Assembly (NCBI GenBank): GCA_913020115.1
Contig: CAJWBQ010000035.1
Location: 1 to 44,970 of the forward strand
Direction of reading: 5' to 3'
From: an uncultured Cellvibrionales bacterium
GTDB lineage: Bacteria > Pseudomonadota > Gammaproteobacteria > Pseudomonadales > Cellvibrionaceae
Length of the DNA stretch: 44,970 bases
Positions within the stretch are counted from its first letter, which is position 1, and each line of letters starts with the position of its first letter. The notes beneath the pieces were generated by a model that saw only the letters and a list, made by a program, of their open reading frames with translations, did not search any database and had not been told where the DNA came from. Position numbers and translations under genes: made by a program. Shown here piece after piece: positions 26,224-34,740 of the stretch.

Positions 26224-26989
26224 GTTAAAAGTGGTCGCCTTGGTCTCAATTGGCCAGCACATCAAGTCCGGCCGTTTTCAACGCGCCGATCAAGATGCAC
26301 GCGCCGTTGAATTGGGTTTAAAGCTGCGTGGAGTAGACCTCACAGTGTTGCATGCAGGTTCGGCCGATGAACCCGTACTGCGTCGATATTTGGGCGCAGG
26401 TCTAAAGGCAATCACAGTGTTAGAGCAGCCCGCCAAGGCCGATATAGTTGGACCGATGTGTGAGTATCTAAATGAGCAGGGCGCGCAGATTATTTTGGCT
26501 GGCACGAAAGCTGAGTGTGGCGAAGCCTCGGGCATGATTCCTTACTTAGTTGGGGAACGTTTAGGCTGGCCAGTGGTGAGTCGTGTTGCGGATATTCTGA
26601 GTGTTGCCAATGGCGAGGCGGAAATATTACAAGCGCTGCCTCGTGGCCAGCGGCGCTTGCTGAAAGTGCGCCTACCTTTTGTGGCCAGTGTTGACAACGC
26701 CGCCGATGCGCCGAGGCAAAGTGCGTTTGGCCCCGGCCAGCGCGGTCATATTCATCGTGTGCAGGCGGCTGTTGTGGCAGACGAACTCAGTGCTAGCTGG
26801 ACGCAAGTTCCGGCTAAAAAGAGACCCAAGCGCTTAGCGGTAGTGAAAGCCAAATCGGCGGCGGATCGATTCAAGGCGGCCACGGCAAAATCACAGGGCG
26901 CAGGCGGTGTGGTTCTACAGGCAGAAGCCCCTCGAGAACAGGCTCAGGCCATTGTAGATTTATTGCTCGAAGAAGGCCTTATTCAATGA
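26213..26989 (+). CDS. Electron transfer flavoprotein beta subunit, dgc-linked
   Basis: A 258-residue ETF beta subunit forming the heterodimer with the preceding alpha subunit (PA5401 class). The N-terminus reads LPELKVVALVSIGQHIKSGR, and AMP-site-type features follow in LAGTKAECGEASGMIPYLVGE. The ATG at 26213 is preferred over a TTG at 26207 because AGGGGG precedes it at good spacing. The gene overlaps etfA by 11 bases, and the pair is surely co-translated. The C-terminal 60 residues are Lys- and Ala-rich and diverge from housekeeping EtfB. It is the last gene of the gbcB operon. Confidence 0.92.
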   Translation: MLPELKVVALVSIGQHIKSGRFQRADQDARAVELGLKLRGVDLTVLHAGSADEPVLRRYLGAGLKAITVLEQPAKADIVGPMCEYLNEQGAQIILAGTKAECGEASGMIPYLVGERLGWPVVSRVADILSVANGEAEILQALPRGQRRLLKVRLPFVASVDNAADAPRQSAFGPGQRGHIHRVQAAVVADELSASWTQVPAKKRPKRLAVVKAKSAADRFKAATAKSQGAGGVVLQAEAPREQAQAIVDLLLEEGLIQ

Positions 26990-27019
26990 AGTTTATTGGC
27001 TTAATTACGGTATATATAG

Positions 27020-27030
27020 GTCGGTTTTAA
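27020..27030 (+). promoter_or_regulatory. Putative operator upstream of soxB
   Basis: GTCGGTTTTAA ends 91 bases before the soxB ATG, in the same orientation as the other copies. A second, opposite-strand partial copy (CACAAACGACTAGG, 27080-27093) lies nearer the gene. Confidence 0.42.
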
Positions 27031-27121
27031 GTAAATGCTCGTAGACACTCTTTCCCATAATAGCGGCCATAAATACCGCACAAACGACTAGGTTCCGATT
27101 CACAACTCGGCTGAAAAGACT

Positions 27122-28372
27122 ATGGATAAATACTCGCTGTTCAACTTATTCAATCACGCGCGGAATTACCACGAGAACTGGCAGCGCGCGTGGCGTAACC
27201 CTACACCCAAAAAAGTGTATGACGTGGTGATAGTGGGAGGAGGGGCTCATGGCTTGGCCACTGCATATTATCTCGCGAAGGTGCACGGCATAACTAATGT
27301 TGCGGTGGTGGAGAAAGGTTATTTGGGCGGCGGAAATACCGCTCGAAACACCACGATTATCCGCTCAAATTACCTCTGGGACGAAGCCGCACAGCTCTAT
27401 GAATTCGCCTTGAAACTGTGGGAAGACATGAGTCAAGACCTCAATTTCAATGTGATGTTTAGTCAGCGCGGTGTACTGAATTTGGGTCACTCCCTACAAG
27501 ACATGCGTGACATTGAGCGTCGAGTGAATGCCAATCGTTTGAATGGTATTGACGGTGAAGTGTTACAGACGAATGAAATACAAGATTTGGTGCCTTTGCT
27601 AAATTGCTCTCCAGACGCTCGCTATCCAGTGTTGGGAGCTTCCTGGCAGCCCCGCGGCGGCACGGCTCGTCACGATGCGGTGGCGTGGGGCTATGCACGA
27701 GCGGCGGACGCCATGGGTGTCGACCTGCTGCAACAAACTGAAGTGACCGGCATTCGCCGTTCGAACGGCGAAGTTGTGGGCGTAGAAACGAACAATGGTT
27801 TCATCGGTGCTCGCAAGGTGGCCTGTGTCACCGCGGGTAACTCAGGCGTTATGGCGGCCATGGTTGGCTTGCGTCTGCCCATTGAATCTCGCCCTTTGCA
27901 AGCCTTGGTATCAGAACCCTTGAAGCCTTGTCTCGACACCGTTGTGATGTCGAATGCGGTACACGGCTACATCAGCCAGTCTGACAAAGGTGACTTAGTG
28001 GTAGGCGCGGGAGTAGATGCCTACAACGGTTACGGTCAGCGAGGTTCTTTCAACGTGATAGAACATACTGTTCAGGCAATTTGTGAATTATTTCCCGCGT
28101 TTAGCCGAGTGCGGATGAATCGCCAGTGGGGCGGCATTGTAGACACTTGCCCAGATGCTTGTCCTATCGTTAGTAAAACCTCTGTGAAAGGTTTGTATTT
28201 TAACTGCGGCTGGGGCACGGGTGGTTTTAAATCCACGCCGGGTTCAGGTTATGTGTTTGCACACACGGTTGCGAACGACAACCCACACCCTATGGCAGCG
28301 CCATTCAATATCGACCGCTTCAGCAGTGGAGCATTAATTGACGAACACGGCGCCGCCGGTGTGGCTCACTAG
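27122..28372 (+). CDS. soxB: Sarcosine oxidase beta subunit
   Basis: A 416-residue flavoprotein, the catalytic beta subunit of heterotetrameric sarcosine oxidase, which converts sarcosine to glycine with formaldehyde or 5,10-methylene-tetrahydrofolate as the one-carbon product. The FAD motif is VVIVGGGAHGLATAYYLAKV, with SQRGVLNLGHS and RGGTARHDAVAWGYARAAD further on. The C-terminal block has NCGWGTGGFKSTPGSG, a SoxB signature. It opens the soxBDAG operon, 132 bases after etfB and with its own putative operator. The gene order matches other bacteria. Confidence 0.97.
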   Translation: MDKYSLFNLFNHARNYHENWQRAWRNPTPKKVYDVVIVGGGAHGLATAYYLAKVHGITNVAVVEKGYLGGGNTARNTTIIRSNYLWDEAAQLYEFALKLWEDMSQDLNFNVMFSQRGVLNLGHSLQDMRDIERRVNANRLNGIDGEVLQTNEIQDLVPLLNCSPDARYPVLGASWQPRGGTARHDAVAWGYARAADAMGVDLLQQTEVTGIRRSNGEVVGVETNNGFIGARKVACVTAGNSGVMAAMVGLRLPIESRPLQALVSEPLKPCLDTVVMSNAVHGYISQSDKGDLVVGAGVDAYNGYGQRGSFNVIEHTVQAICELFPAFSRVRMNRQWGGIVDTCPDACPIVSKTSVKGLYFNCGWGTGGFKSTPGSGYVFAHTVANDNPHPMAAPFNIDRFSSGALIDEHGAAGVAH

Positions 28373-28383
28373 AGGAAGTTGCG

Positions 28384-28683
28384 ATGTTACAAATTCACTG
28401 CCCTTACTGTAATGAAACCCGCGAAGAAGAAGAGTTTACTTACGGTGGTGAGGCGCACATAACACGCCCACTAGACCCAGAGTCACTCAGTGATGCTGAG
28501 TGGGGAGACTATTTATTCTTTCGCAAAAACCCGCGCGGTCTGCATCACGAAATGTGGAACCATGCCGCCGGTTGCCGAAAATATTTTAACGTAACTCGGA
28601 ATACTGTGAGTTATGAGATTCTCGAGTCTTATCCCATGGGTGCCAAGCCCAGTGTTACGGCCGAAACGGGAGATAAAAACTGA
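28384..28683 (+). CDS. soxD: Sarcosine oxidase delta subunit
   Basis: A 99-residue zinc-binding subunit of heterotetrameric sarcosine oxidase. Zinc ligands are visible in IHCPYCNETREEEEF near the N-terminus and in MWNHAAGCRKYFNVTRNT near residues 58-75. It starts 11 bases after soxB and its stop overlaps the soxA start as TGATG. Confidence 0.95.
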   Translation: MLQIHCPYCNETREEEEFTYGGEAHITRPLDPESLSDAEWGDYLFFRKNPRGLHHEMWNHAAGCRKYFNVTRNTVSYEILESYPMGAKPSVTAETGDKN

Positions 28684-31600
28684 TGCAACGCAATCGTTTA
28701 GCAACAGGTGGCCGCATAGATCGCCAGCAGAGCGTAAGTTTTACCTTTAACGGTAAAACTTATCAGGGTTTTAAGGGTGACACGCTCGCTTCAGCCTTGC
28801 TGGCTAACGGCGTAGACGTCGTCGCACGAAGTTTCAAATACGGTCGCCCAAGAGGCATCGTGGGCCACGGTGCTGAAGAGCCCAACGCCATTTTTCAGCT
28901 GGGTAAAGGCGCGGAAACTGTGCCTAACTTACGCGCTACGCAAGTTGAATTATATGAAGGACTTGACGCTTACAGCACCAGCGGTTGGCCAAGTGTCGAT
29001 TTTGACGTGATGGGCTCTTTGGGTGCGCTGGGGCGTTTAATGCCCCCCGGGTTTTATTATAAAACTTTTATGCGCCCGAAAAAATTGTGGATGACCTATG
29101 AGCATTTCATTCGCAAGGCCGCGGGTTTAGGTAAGGCACCGCTTGAAGCAGACCCTGATACTTACGACAAGTTGAATCAACATTGTGACGTCTTGGTTGT
29201 GGGCGCGGGCCCGGCGGGTATCGCCGCTGCGCGCGAAGCCGCGAGCACCGGAGCACGGGTTATCATCGCTGATGAGCAAAATGAAATGGGTGGCAGTCTG
29301 TTGGCTTCGACCCACTCCATTGGTGATCAACTTGCGGCCACTTGGTTGGTTGAGCAGTTGGCGGAATTGAGCGCCTTAGATAATGTGCTTTTACTGCCAC
29401 GCAGCACCGTATTCGGTTATTACGATCACAACTTTTTAGCGGTACTTGAGCGCCGTACAGATCATCTCGGGCTCACAGCAGACAAAGGTTCTCGGCAGCG
29501 GATGCACCGTGTGCGCGCGAAACAGGTTGTGTTGGCCACTGGAGCTATTGAGCGCCCCTTAGTGTTTGCCAATAACGACGTGCCGGGTGTGATGTTAGCG
29601 TCTTCTGTTTCTACTTATGTAAACCGCTATGGCGTTGCGCCAGGCACCGCTTTAGTCGTTTTCACAACCAATGACAAAGCCTACCAAACCGCTATTGATT
29701 GGCATCAGTCAGGCCGTATTGTAAAGGCGGTGGTTGACAGCCGACCTGCGCCTTGCGGAGCAATAGTAAAGGCGGTGCAAGCTTTGGGCATCGCGGTAAT
29801 TACGGGCAGTGGCGTTATCGACGTGGTCGGTAAAAAACGTGTACAAGCCGCAAAAATTGCCGCCTTAAGCGATGATGGCCAGGAAATTCGCGGCGAAATT
29901 CAGACCCTTGAATGCGATCTAATTGCCAGTTCTGGCGGCTGGAGTCCCGCCATTCACTTGAGTTCTCACACGGGTGCGAAACCTCGTTGGAACGATTCCG
30001 TGGTCGGCTTTGTACCCGGAGAGTCCATGCAGCAAGAGCGTTCAGCTGGGGCTGGCAAAGGCACCTTTAGCACGGCGGCTTGTTTGTACGAAGGCGCCAG
30101 CGCGGGTGTTGAAGCCGCAAAATTGGCCGGTTTTGGCGATGGTCTCGTTAGTTTTGTGACTCCGAGTACTCAAGAGCTACCAGAGGAAGCTCAGCAGGCT
30201 TTGTTCTTGGTGCCTCATACTAAGACAAGCAGTCGCGCTCCAGCTCAGTTTGTTGATTATCAATTGGACGTAACCGCGGCGGGTATTGAATTGGCCGCGC
30301 GCGAAGGTTACGAATCTGTTGAGCATGTTAAGCGCTATACAGCTATGGGTTTTGGCACCGATCAGGGCAAACTCGGCAACATCAATGGCATGGCCATTTT
30401 GTCGAAAGCACTGGGTCAAAGTATGCCGGAAACGGGCACTACCATTTTCCGGCCGTCCTACACGCCAAGTACGTTTGGGGCAATTGCCGGTCGTGATGTG
30501 AGGGCTCTATTTGACCCTGAGCGCTACACCGCCACACACCGTTGGCACGAATCAAAAGGTGCTGCTTGGGAAGATGTGGGTCAGTGGAAACGCCCTTGGT
30601 ATTTCCCTCGGGGCAGTGAAAGTATTCATGATGCGGTGAACCGTGAGTGTTTAGCGGTGCGTAATAGCGTCGGCATACTCGATGCTTCTACCTTGGGTAA
30701 AATTGACATTCAAGGGCCCGATGCAGCTGAGTTCATCACTCGTATTTATACCAATTCCTACTTGAAGTTGGCGGCCGGAAAGTGTCGGTACGGCGTGATG
30801 CTGAAAGAAGATGGAATGATATTTGACGATGGCGTGACCGCCTGTTTAGGTGAAAATCACTATCTGATGTTTACCACTACAGGTGGCGCAGCCGGCGTAT
30901 TGGCGTGGCTGGAATTGTGGGTGCAAACTGAATGGCCTGAATTACAAGTGTACTTTACTTCAGTAACTGACCACTGGACAACGGCCACCGTAACCGGACC
31001 AAATGCACGGAAAGTGATTGCTAAAGTGTGTGAGGATGTTGATTTATCGGCTGAAGCCTTCAAGTTCATGGATTGGCGTGATGGCACTGTGGCGGGCGTA
31101 AAAGCGCGAATTTTCCGCATTAGCTTTACCGGTGAGCTGTCATATGAAGTGAACGTGCCGGCGCATTACGGTCGACATATTTGGGAAGCCTTGGTGAGTG
31201 CGGGTGAGGAGTTTGATATCACTCCATATGGCACCGAAACAATGCACGTACTGCGCGCAGAAAAAGGCTTCATTATCGCCGGGCAAGACACCGACGGTTC
31301 CGTAACACCTGCTGACATGAATATGAACTGGGTCGTAGGAAAAACCAAAACCTTTAGTTTCCTGGGCAAACGATCACTGGCGCGAAGTGACAGTGCGCGA
31401 GAGAATCGCAAGCAGTTGGTGGGCTTGAAAACCTTAGAACCTTCGACTGTTTTGCCTGAAGGCGCACAAATAGTTAATGACCCAAATGAGCCAATACCTA
31501 TGGCCATGCAAGGTCATGTTACTTCGAGCTATTTCAGCGCAAACTTAAATCACTCAATTGCAATGGCGGTGGTGAAGGGCGGTTTGACGCGCATGGGCGA

Positions 31601-31697
31601 GGTGGTGTATTGCCCCTTAGCTGATGGTCGCACTGTCGCGGCTGAAATTGTAAGTTCTGTATTTTATGATCCCAAAGGAGAGCGTCAGAATGTCTGA
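28683..31697 (+). CDS. soxA: Sarcosine oxidase alpha subunit
   Basis: A 1004-residue alpha subunit of full expected length. The N-terminal 2Fe-2S-like domain (VSFTFNGKTYQGFKGDTLAS) is followed by an NAD-binding domain (CDVLVVGAGPAGIAAAREAA, near 168-188). The C-terminal part, from about residue 620, is an aminomethyltransferase (GcvT-like) domain where tetrahydrofolate accepts the methylene group (SVGILDASTLGKIDIQGPDA and GELSYEVNVPAHYG). Tetrahydrofolate enzymes such as glyA or purU are not in this window. It overlaps soxD by one base and soxG by eight. Confidence 0.97.
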   Translation: MQRNRLATGGRIDRQQSVSFTFNGKTYQGFKGDTLASALLANGVDVVARSFKYGRPRGIVGHGAEEPNAIFQLGKGAETVPNLRATQVELYEGLDAYSTSGWPSVDFDVMGSLGALGRLMPPGFYYKTFMRPKKLWMTYEHFIRKAAGLGKAPLEADPDTYDKLNQHCDVLVVGAGPAGIAAAREAASTGARVIIADEQNEMGGSLLASTHSIGDQLAATWLVEQLAELSALDNVLLLPRSTVFGYYDHNFLAVLERRTDHLGLTADKGSRQRMHRVRAKQVVLATGAIERPLVFANNDVPGVMLASSVSTYVNRYGVAPGTALVVFTTNDKAYQTAIDWHQSGRIVKAVVDSRPAPCGAIVKAVQALGIAVITGSGVIDVVGKKRVQAAKIAALSDDGQEIRGEIQTLECDLIASSGGWSPAIHLSSHTGAKPRWNDSVVGFVPGESMQQERSAGAGKGTFSTAACLYEGASAGVEAAKLAGFGDGLVSFVTPSTQELPEEAQQALFLVPHTKTSSRAPAQFVDYQLDVTAAGIELAAREGYESVEHVKRYTAMGFGTDQGKLGNINGMAILSKALGQSMPETGTTIFRPSYTPSTFGAIAGRDVRALFDPERYTATHRWHESKGAAWEDVGQWKRPWYFPRGSESIHDAVNRECLAVRNSVGILDASTLGKIDIQGPDAAEFITRIYTNSYLKLAAGKCRYGVMLKEDGMIFDDGVTACLGENHYLMFTTTGGAAGVLAWLELWVQTEWPELQVYFTSVTDHWTTATVTGPNARKVIAKVCEDVDLSAEAFKFMDWRDGTVAGVKARIFRISFTGELSYEVNVPAHYGRHIWEALVSAGEEFDITPYGTETMHVLRAEKGFIIAGQDTDGSVTPADMNMNWVVGKTKTFSFLGKRSLARSDSARENRKQLVGLKTLEPSTVLPEGAQIVNDPNEPIPMAMQGHVTSSYFSANLNHSIAMAVVKGGLTRMGEVVYCPLADGRTVAAEIVSSVFYDPKGERQNV

Positions 31698-32340
31698 AGC
31701 CGTTCAAGAAAAAATGACTAGAGAATCTCCTGTCGTTCGTCGTGAGTCGCCCCTGCATTATGTGATTGATACAGAAGTGAGCCCGGGCGAATCTAAAGAC
31801 ACAAAAGGCTGTGCTGTGGTGTTGCGTGAAGTTCAAGCAAAAGGTTATTTGACTCTGCGAGGGAACTCAAACGAAGCGTCATTTACCGATGGTGTTTTGG
31901 CGGCGTTGGGCGTGAGCTTGCCGACACAGCCAGGTACTTGCTTAAAGAGTGATGACATCAGTATTTATTGGCTGAGTCCTGACGAGTGGATGCTGACAAC
32001 GCCGGGCGGTACTGAAGCCGAGCTTCAGGCGCGCTTGCGAGAAAACTTGTCTGGGCACTTTTCTGTTGTCGATGTGAGTGGGGGACAAACCTCCATAAAC
32101 CTCAGTGGTGACGAAGTTCACGGCGTATTAAAGAAATCTAGCGCTTATGATTTTGACGAGCTGGTATTTGGTGTTGGGCGTTGCACACAAACCACGTTTG
32201 CAAAAGCTACGGCTTTGGTGAGTAAGCGGGCCGATGGATCATTTGACTTAATTATACGGCGCAGTTTTGCTGATTATATCTTTTCTTGGATCGCCGATGC
32301 CGCGGGAGAATATGGTTTTAAGGCCCTGCGTGAAATCTGA
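31690..32340 (+). CDS. soxG: Sarcosine oxidase gamma subunit
   Basis: A 216-residue gamma subunit, chosen from the ATG at 31690 because AAAGGAGA lies about nine bases upstream. An in-frame ATG at 31666 would place 24 more bases inside soxA. Family features are SIYWLSPDEWMLTTPGG near residue 95 and VVDVSGGQTSINLSGDEV near 130. The C-terminus has IRRSFADYIFSWIADAAGEY. The subunit stabilises the alpha-gamma side of the complex. It is the last gene of the sox operon. Confidence 0.93.
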   Translation: MSEAVQEKMTRESPVVRRESPLHYVIDTEVSPGESKDTKGCAVVLREVQAKGYLTLRGNSNEASFTDGVLAALGVSLPTQPGTCLKSDDISIYWLSPDEWMLTTPGGTEAELQARLRENLSGHFSVVDVSGGQTSINLSGDEVHGVLKKSSAYDFDELVFGVGRCTQTTFAKATALVSKRADGSFDLIIRRSFADYIFSWIADAAGEYGFKALREI

Positions 32341-32376
32341 TCAATAGCGACCACTATTAATGGCTTCGTAGCCGCC

Positions 32377-32406
32377 GGCTCCATAGGATAGGACACCTAT
32401 GGAGCC
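32377..32406. terminator. Hairpin after soxG
   Basis: A perfect 11-base-pair inverted repeat (32377-32387 with 32396-32406, eight-base loop) lies 36 bases past the soxG stop. There is no T tract, so transcription may end here only partly or with Rho. Confidence 0.5.
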
Positions 32407-32510
32407 ACTCTCCCACTTAAGCATCACAAAAAGTTGTAGAGAACTGTTGTGCCTAGAGAATCCGCGGCACATACTGCAGAGCCTATTTATTCACCGAATG
32501 GAGATCTGGA

Positions 32511-33440
32511 ATGCTTAAGACTTTTACCCCCTTATTGGCCCTCGCATTGGTGGCTTGCTCGCAAGACGCCCCGGCCCCTGTAGAAACTGGGTCTGATACT
32601 GTTGCTCCCGCAGTGAGCGAGGTCGCCAAGGCCTCTGAGCCGATGAGTTCTGACCTTCTGGCTGAGGCACTGTTGCTTCAAGATGAAGCAGCACAAGCTC
32701 GCTACGTGTACAGGCACCCAAGTGAAACTCTGGAATTTTTTGGCATAAAGCCTGGCATGACCGTGGTTGAAGCGCTGCCGGGTGGTGGTTGGTATTCCAA
32801 AATATTGCTGCCTTACTTGGGAAAAAACGGCAAGCTAGTGGGTGCGGACTACGCCTTAGATATGTTCCCAAAATTTGGTTTCTTCAGCGAAGAGCGCTTG
32901 GAAAAGAAACGTACCTGGATTGCCGACTGGACAGCTGAGGCCAATGGCTGGCGCAATGATGACAGTGCTGAAGTCTCTGCCTTTGTATTTGGCTCAATGC
33001 CAGAAGCCAATTCGGGGCAGGCTGACGCGGTGCTGTTTATTCGTGCTCTACACAATTTAAGCCGCTTTGAAAACGACGGCGCCTATTTAACCGCAGCTAT
33101 TAAAGACGCATACGATGCCTTGAAGCCGGGCGGCATTGTCGGCGTTGTTCAGCATCAGGCGCCCAGCACCATGAGTAAAGAGTGGGCCAGCGGCTCGAAA
33201 GGTTATCTGCATAGAGACCGCTTGATCGCTCAGTTGGAGCAGGGTGGTTTTGAGTTTGTAGGCGCGAGTGATATCAATGCGAATCCATTAGATATTCCTG
33301 GTGAAGAGGACATTGTTTGGCGTTTGCCTCCAAGTTATGCCTCCAGTCGCGAAGATCAGCTTATACGCGCCAAGATGGATGCGATTGGTGAATCAAATCG
33401 TATGACCTTGAAGTTCCGTAAATCTGAGGTGAGTCAGTAA
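32511..33440 (+). CDS. Lipoprotein with a SAM-methyltransferase-like domain
   Basis: A 309-residue protein with a lipoprotein signal, LALALVAC, in which Cys16 would be lipidated. Residue +2 is Ser, so outer-membrane sorting is likely. After a low-complexity linker (about residues 18-50) comes a class I methyltransferase-like fold similar to COG4798: motif I region MTVVEALPGGGWYSKILLPY, then KLVGADYALDMFP, and later DALKPGGIVGVVQHQ. SAM is not normally found in the periplasm, so the true activity is unclear. It begins 170 bases after soxG. Whether it belongs to the betaine regulon is not evident. Confidence 0.85.
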   Translation: MLKTFTPLLALALVACSQDAPAPVETGSDTVAPAVSEVAKASEPMSSDLLAEALLLQDEAAQARYVYRHPSETLEFFGIKPGMTVVEALPGGGWYSKILLPYLGKNGKLVGADYALDMFPKFGFFSEERLEKKRTWIADWTAEANGWRNDDSAEVSAFVFGSMPEANSGQADAVLFIRALHNLSRFENDGAYLTAAIKDAYDALKPGGIVGVVQHQAPSTMSKEWASGSKGYLHRDRLIAQLEQGGFEFVGASDINANPLDIPGEEDIVWRLPPSYASSREDQLIRAKMDAIGESNRMTLKFRKSEVSQ

Positions 33441-33779
33441 CAATAGGTCTTGCCCCGCACCCCAGAGCCCAGGGTAAATGTGGGTGCTGGGGTCAATGAA
33501 GCGGTTTATTGGCTTTGTACTTCCGATCGCTAAGTACAAAGCCGAAATGTTAAAAAGTACAATTTATAGCCAGTTGAATTCTTTACTTCCCCTTTTAAAC
33601 CCCTATATTTGCCCCCTATCAAGGTTCAATCGGCGAGATTGAGCGAAGTCCTCAAATTGGCTGAACCGAAATCTGAATTCAGTGTAAACTGTGGCCATTA
33701 TTAGCCATGCCAAAGGCTACTGGCCAAGCTAGAATATTTATTCTGAACGCTCTACTGATACTCACCGGTTGAAAAATTT
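33441..33779. other. Intergenic region with two hairpins before rluF
   Basis: These 339 bases carry no supportable gene. Two inverted repeats are visible: GCACCC with GGGTGC around 33456-33487, which may end the methyltransferase transcript, and a perfect 12-base-pair hairpin at 33511-33522 with 33532-33543 (nine-base loop). Neither has a clean T tract. The rluF promoter must lie between about 33600 and 33760, which is AT-rich, but I cannot place it firmly. Confidence 0.5.
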
Positions 33780-34718
33780 ATGTCAAATCTCACCACTCGC
33801 CTGAACAAATACATTAGTGAAAGCGGCATTTGCTCGCGACGGGAAGCCGATCGCTACATCGAGCAGGGCAATGTATTTATTAATGGTCGCCGTGCGAGCG
33901 TGGGTGATCAGGTGCCTGCAGGCGCTACAGTTCGAGTGAATGGGCAAGAAATCGAGCCTCGTGACGAAGATCAGCTCACCTTTATCGCCCTGAATAAACC
34001 GGTGGGCGTTGTGAGCACCACAGAGTCGACGGAAAAGCACAATATTGTTGATTTCATCAAGCATGGTGAACGCATATTTCCCATTGGGCGCTTAGACAAA
34101 GATTCTCAAGGGCTAATTTTCCTCACCAACAATGGCGACCTGGTGAATAAGATACTGCGCGCGGGTAACCAGCATGAGAAAGAGTATCTAGTGACGGTGA
34201 ATAAGCCGATTACCGATGCTTTTATCAAGGGTTTAATGGGCGGGGTGCCCATGTTGGGAGTGGTGACCCGAAAATGCAAAGTGACGAAAGTGAGCCCATT
34301 GGTTTTCAAAATTGTCCTCGTGCAAGGTTTGAATCGACAGATTCGTCGCATGTGTGAACATTTTAATTACGAAGCGGTAAAGCTTGAACGCGTCCGTATT
34401 ATGAACGTGACAATGAAAGGTTTGAGCACTGGCGAGTGGCGGGACCTCAGTGAAAAAGAGCTGACGGAGCTTCTGCGTTTAACCGCTGATTCATCTTCTC
34501 AGTCGCCCGCCTCGGCGAAAAAACGCCGTCCAGCAAAAGCTTCGGACAAACCTTGGTACAAAGAAAAACCTAAAACCGCGGCAGGCCGAGGCAAGAAGCC
34601 TGCCCACAAATCGGCCAGCGGCAAGAAAACCTCTGGCTCGGCAGGAGCCAAATCGCGCCCCGGACGCTCAGCGAAACCAGGCACGGCTAAACCAGGCGGC
34701 GCAAAGAAGCGCCGTTAA
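33780..34718 (+). CDS. rluF: 23S rRNA pseudouridine synthase RluF-type
   Basis: A 312-residue pseudouridine synthase that modifies a uridine in the 23S rRNA (position 2604 in E. coli). An N-terminal S4 RNA-binding domain covers residues 5-55 (TRLNKYISESGICSRREADR). The catalytic domain has the aspartate loop GRLDKDSQGLIFLTNNGDL near residue 104 and the RluF-like RNA contact QGLNRQIRRMCEHFNYEAVK. The last 75 residues are a low-complexity Lys/Ala/Gly/Ser/Pro tail, probably disordered and RNA-binding, as in E. coli RluF but longer. It is unrelated to betaine use. Confidence 0.93.
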   Translation: MSNLTTRLNKYISESGICSRREADRYIEQGNVFINGRRASVGDQVPAGATVRVNGQEIEPRDEDQLTFIALNKPVGVVSTTESTEKHNIVDFIKHGERIFPIGRLDKDSQGLIFLTNNGDLVNKILRAGNQHEKEYLVTVNKPITDAFIKGLMGGVPMLGVVTRKCKVTKVSPLVFKIVLVQGLNRQIRRMCEHFNYEAVKLERVRIMNVTMKGLSTGEWRDLSEKELTELLRLTADSSSQSPASAKKRRPAKASDKPWYKEKPKTAAGRGKKPAHKSASGKKTSGSAGAKSRPGRSAKPGTAKPGGAKKRR

Positions 34719-34740
34719 CACACCTTTTATGGAGAGCACT

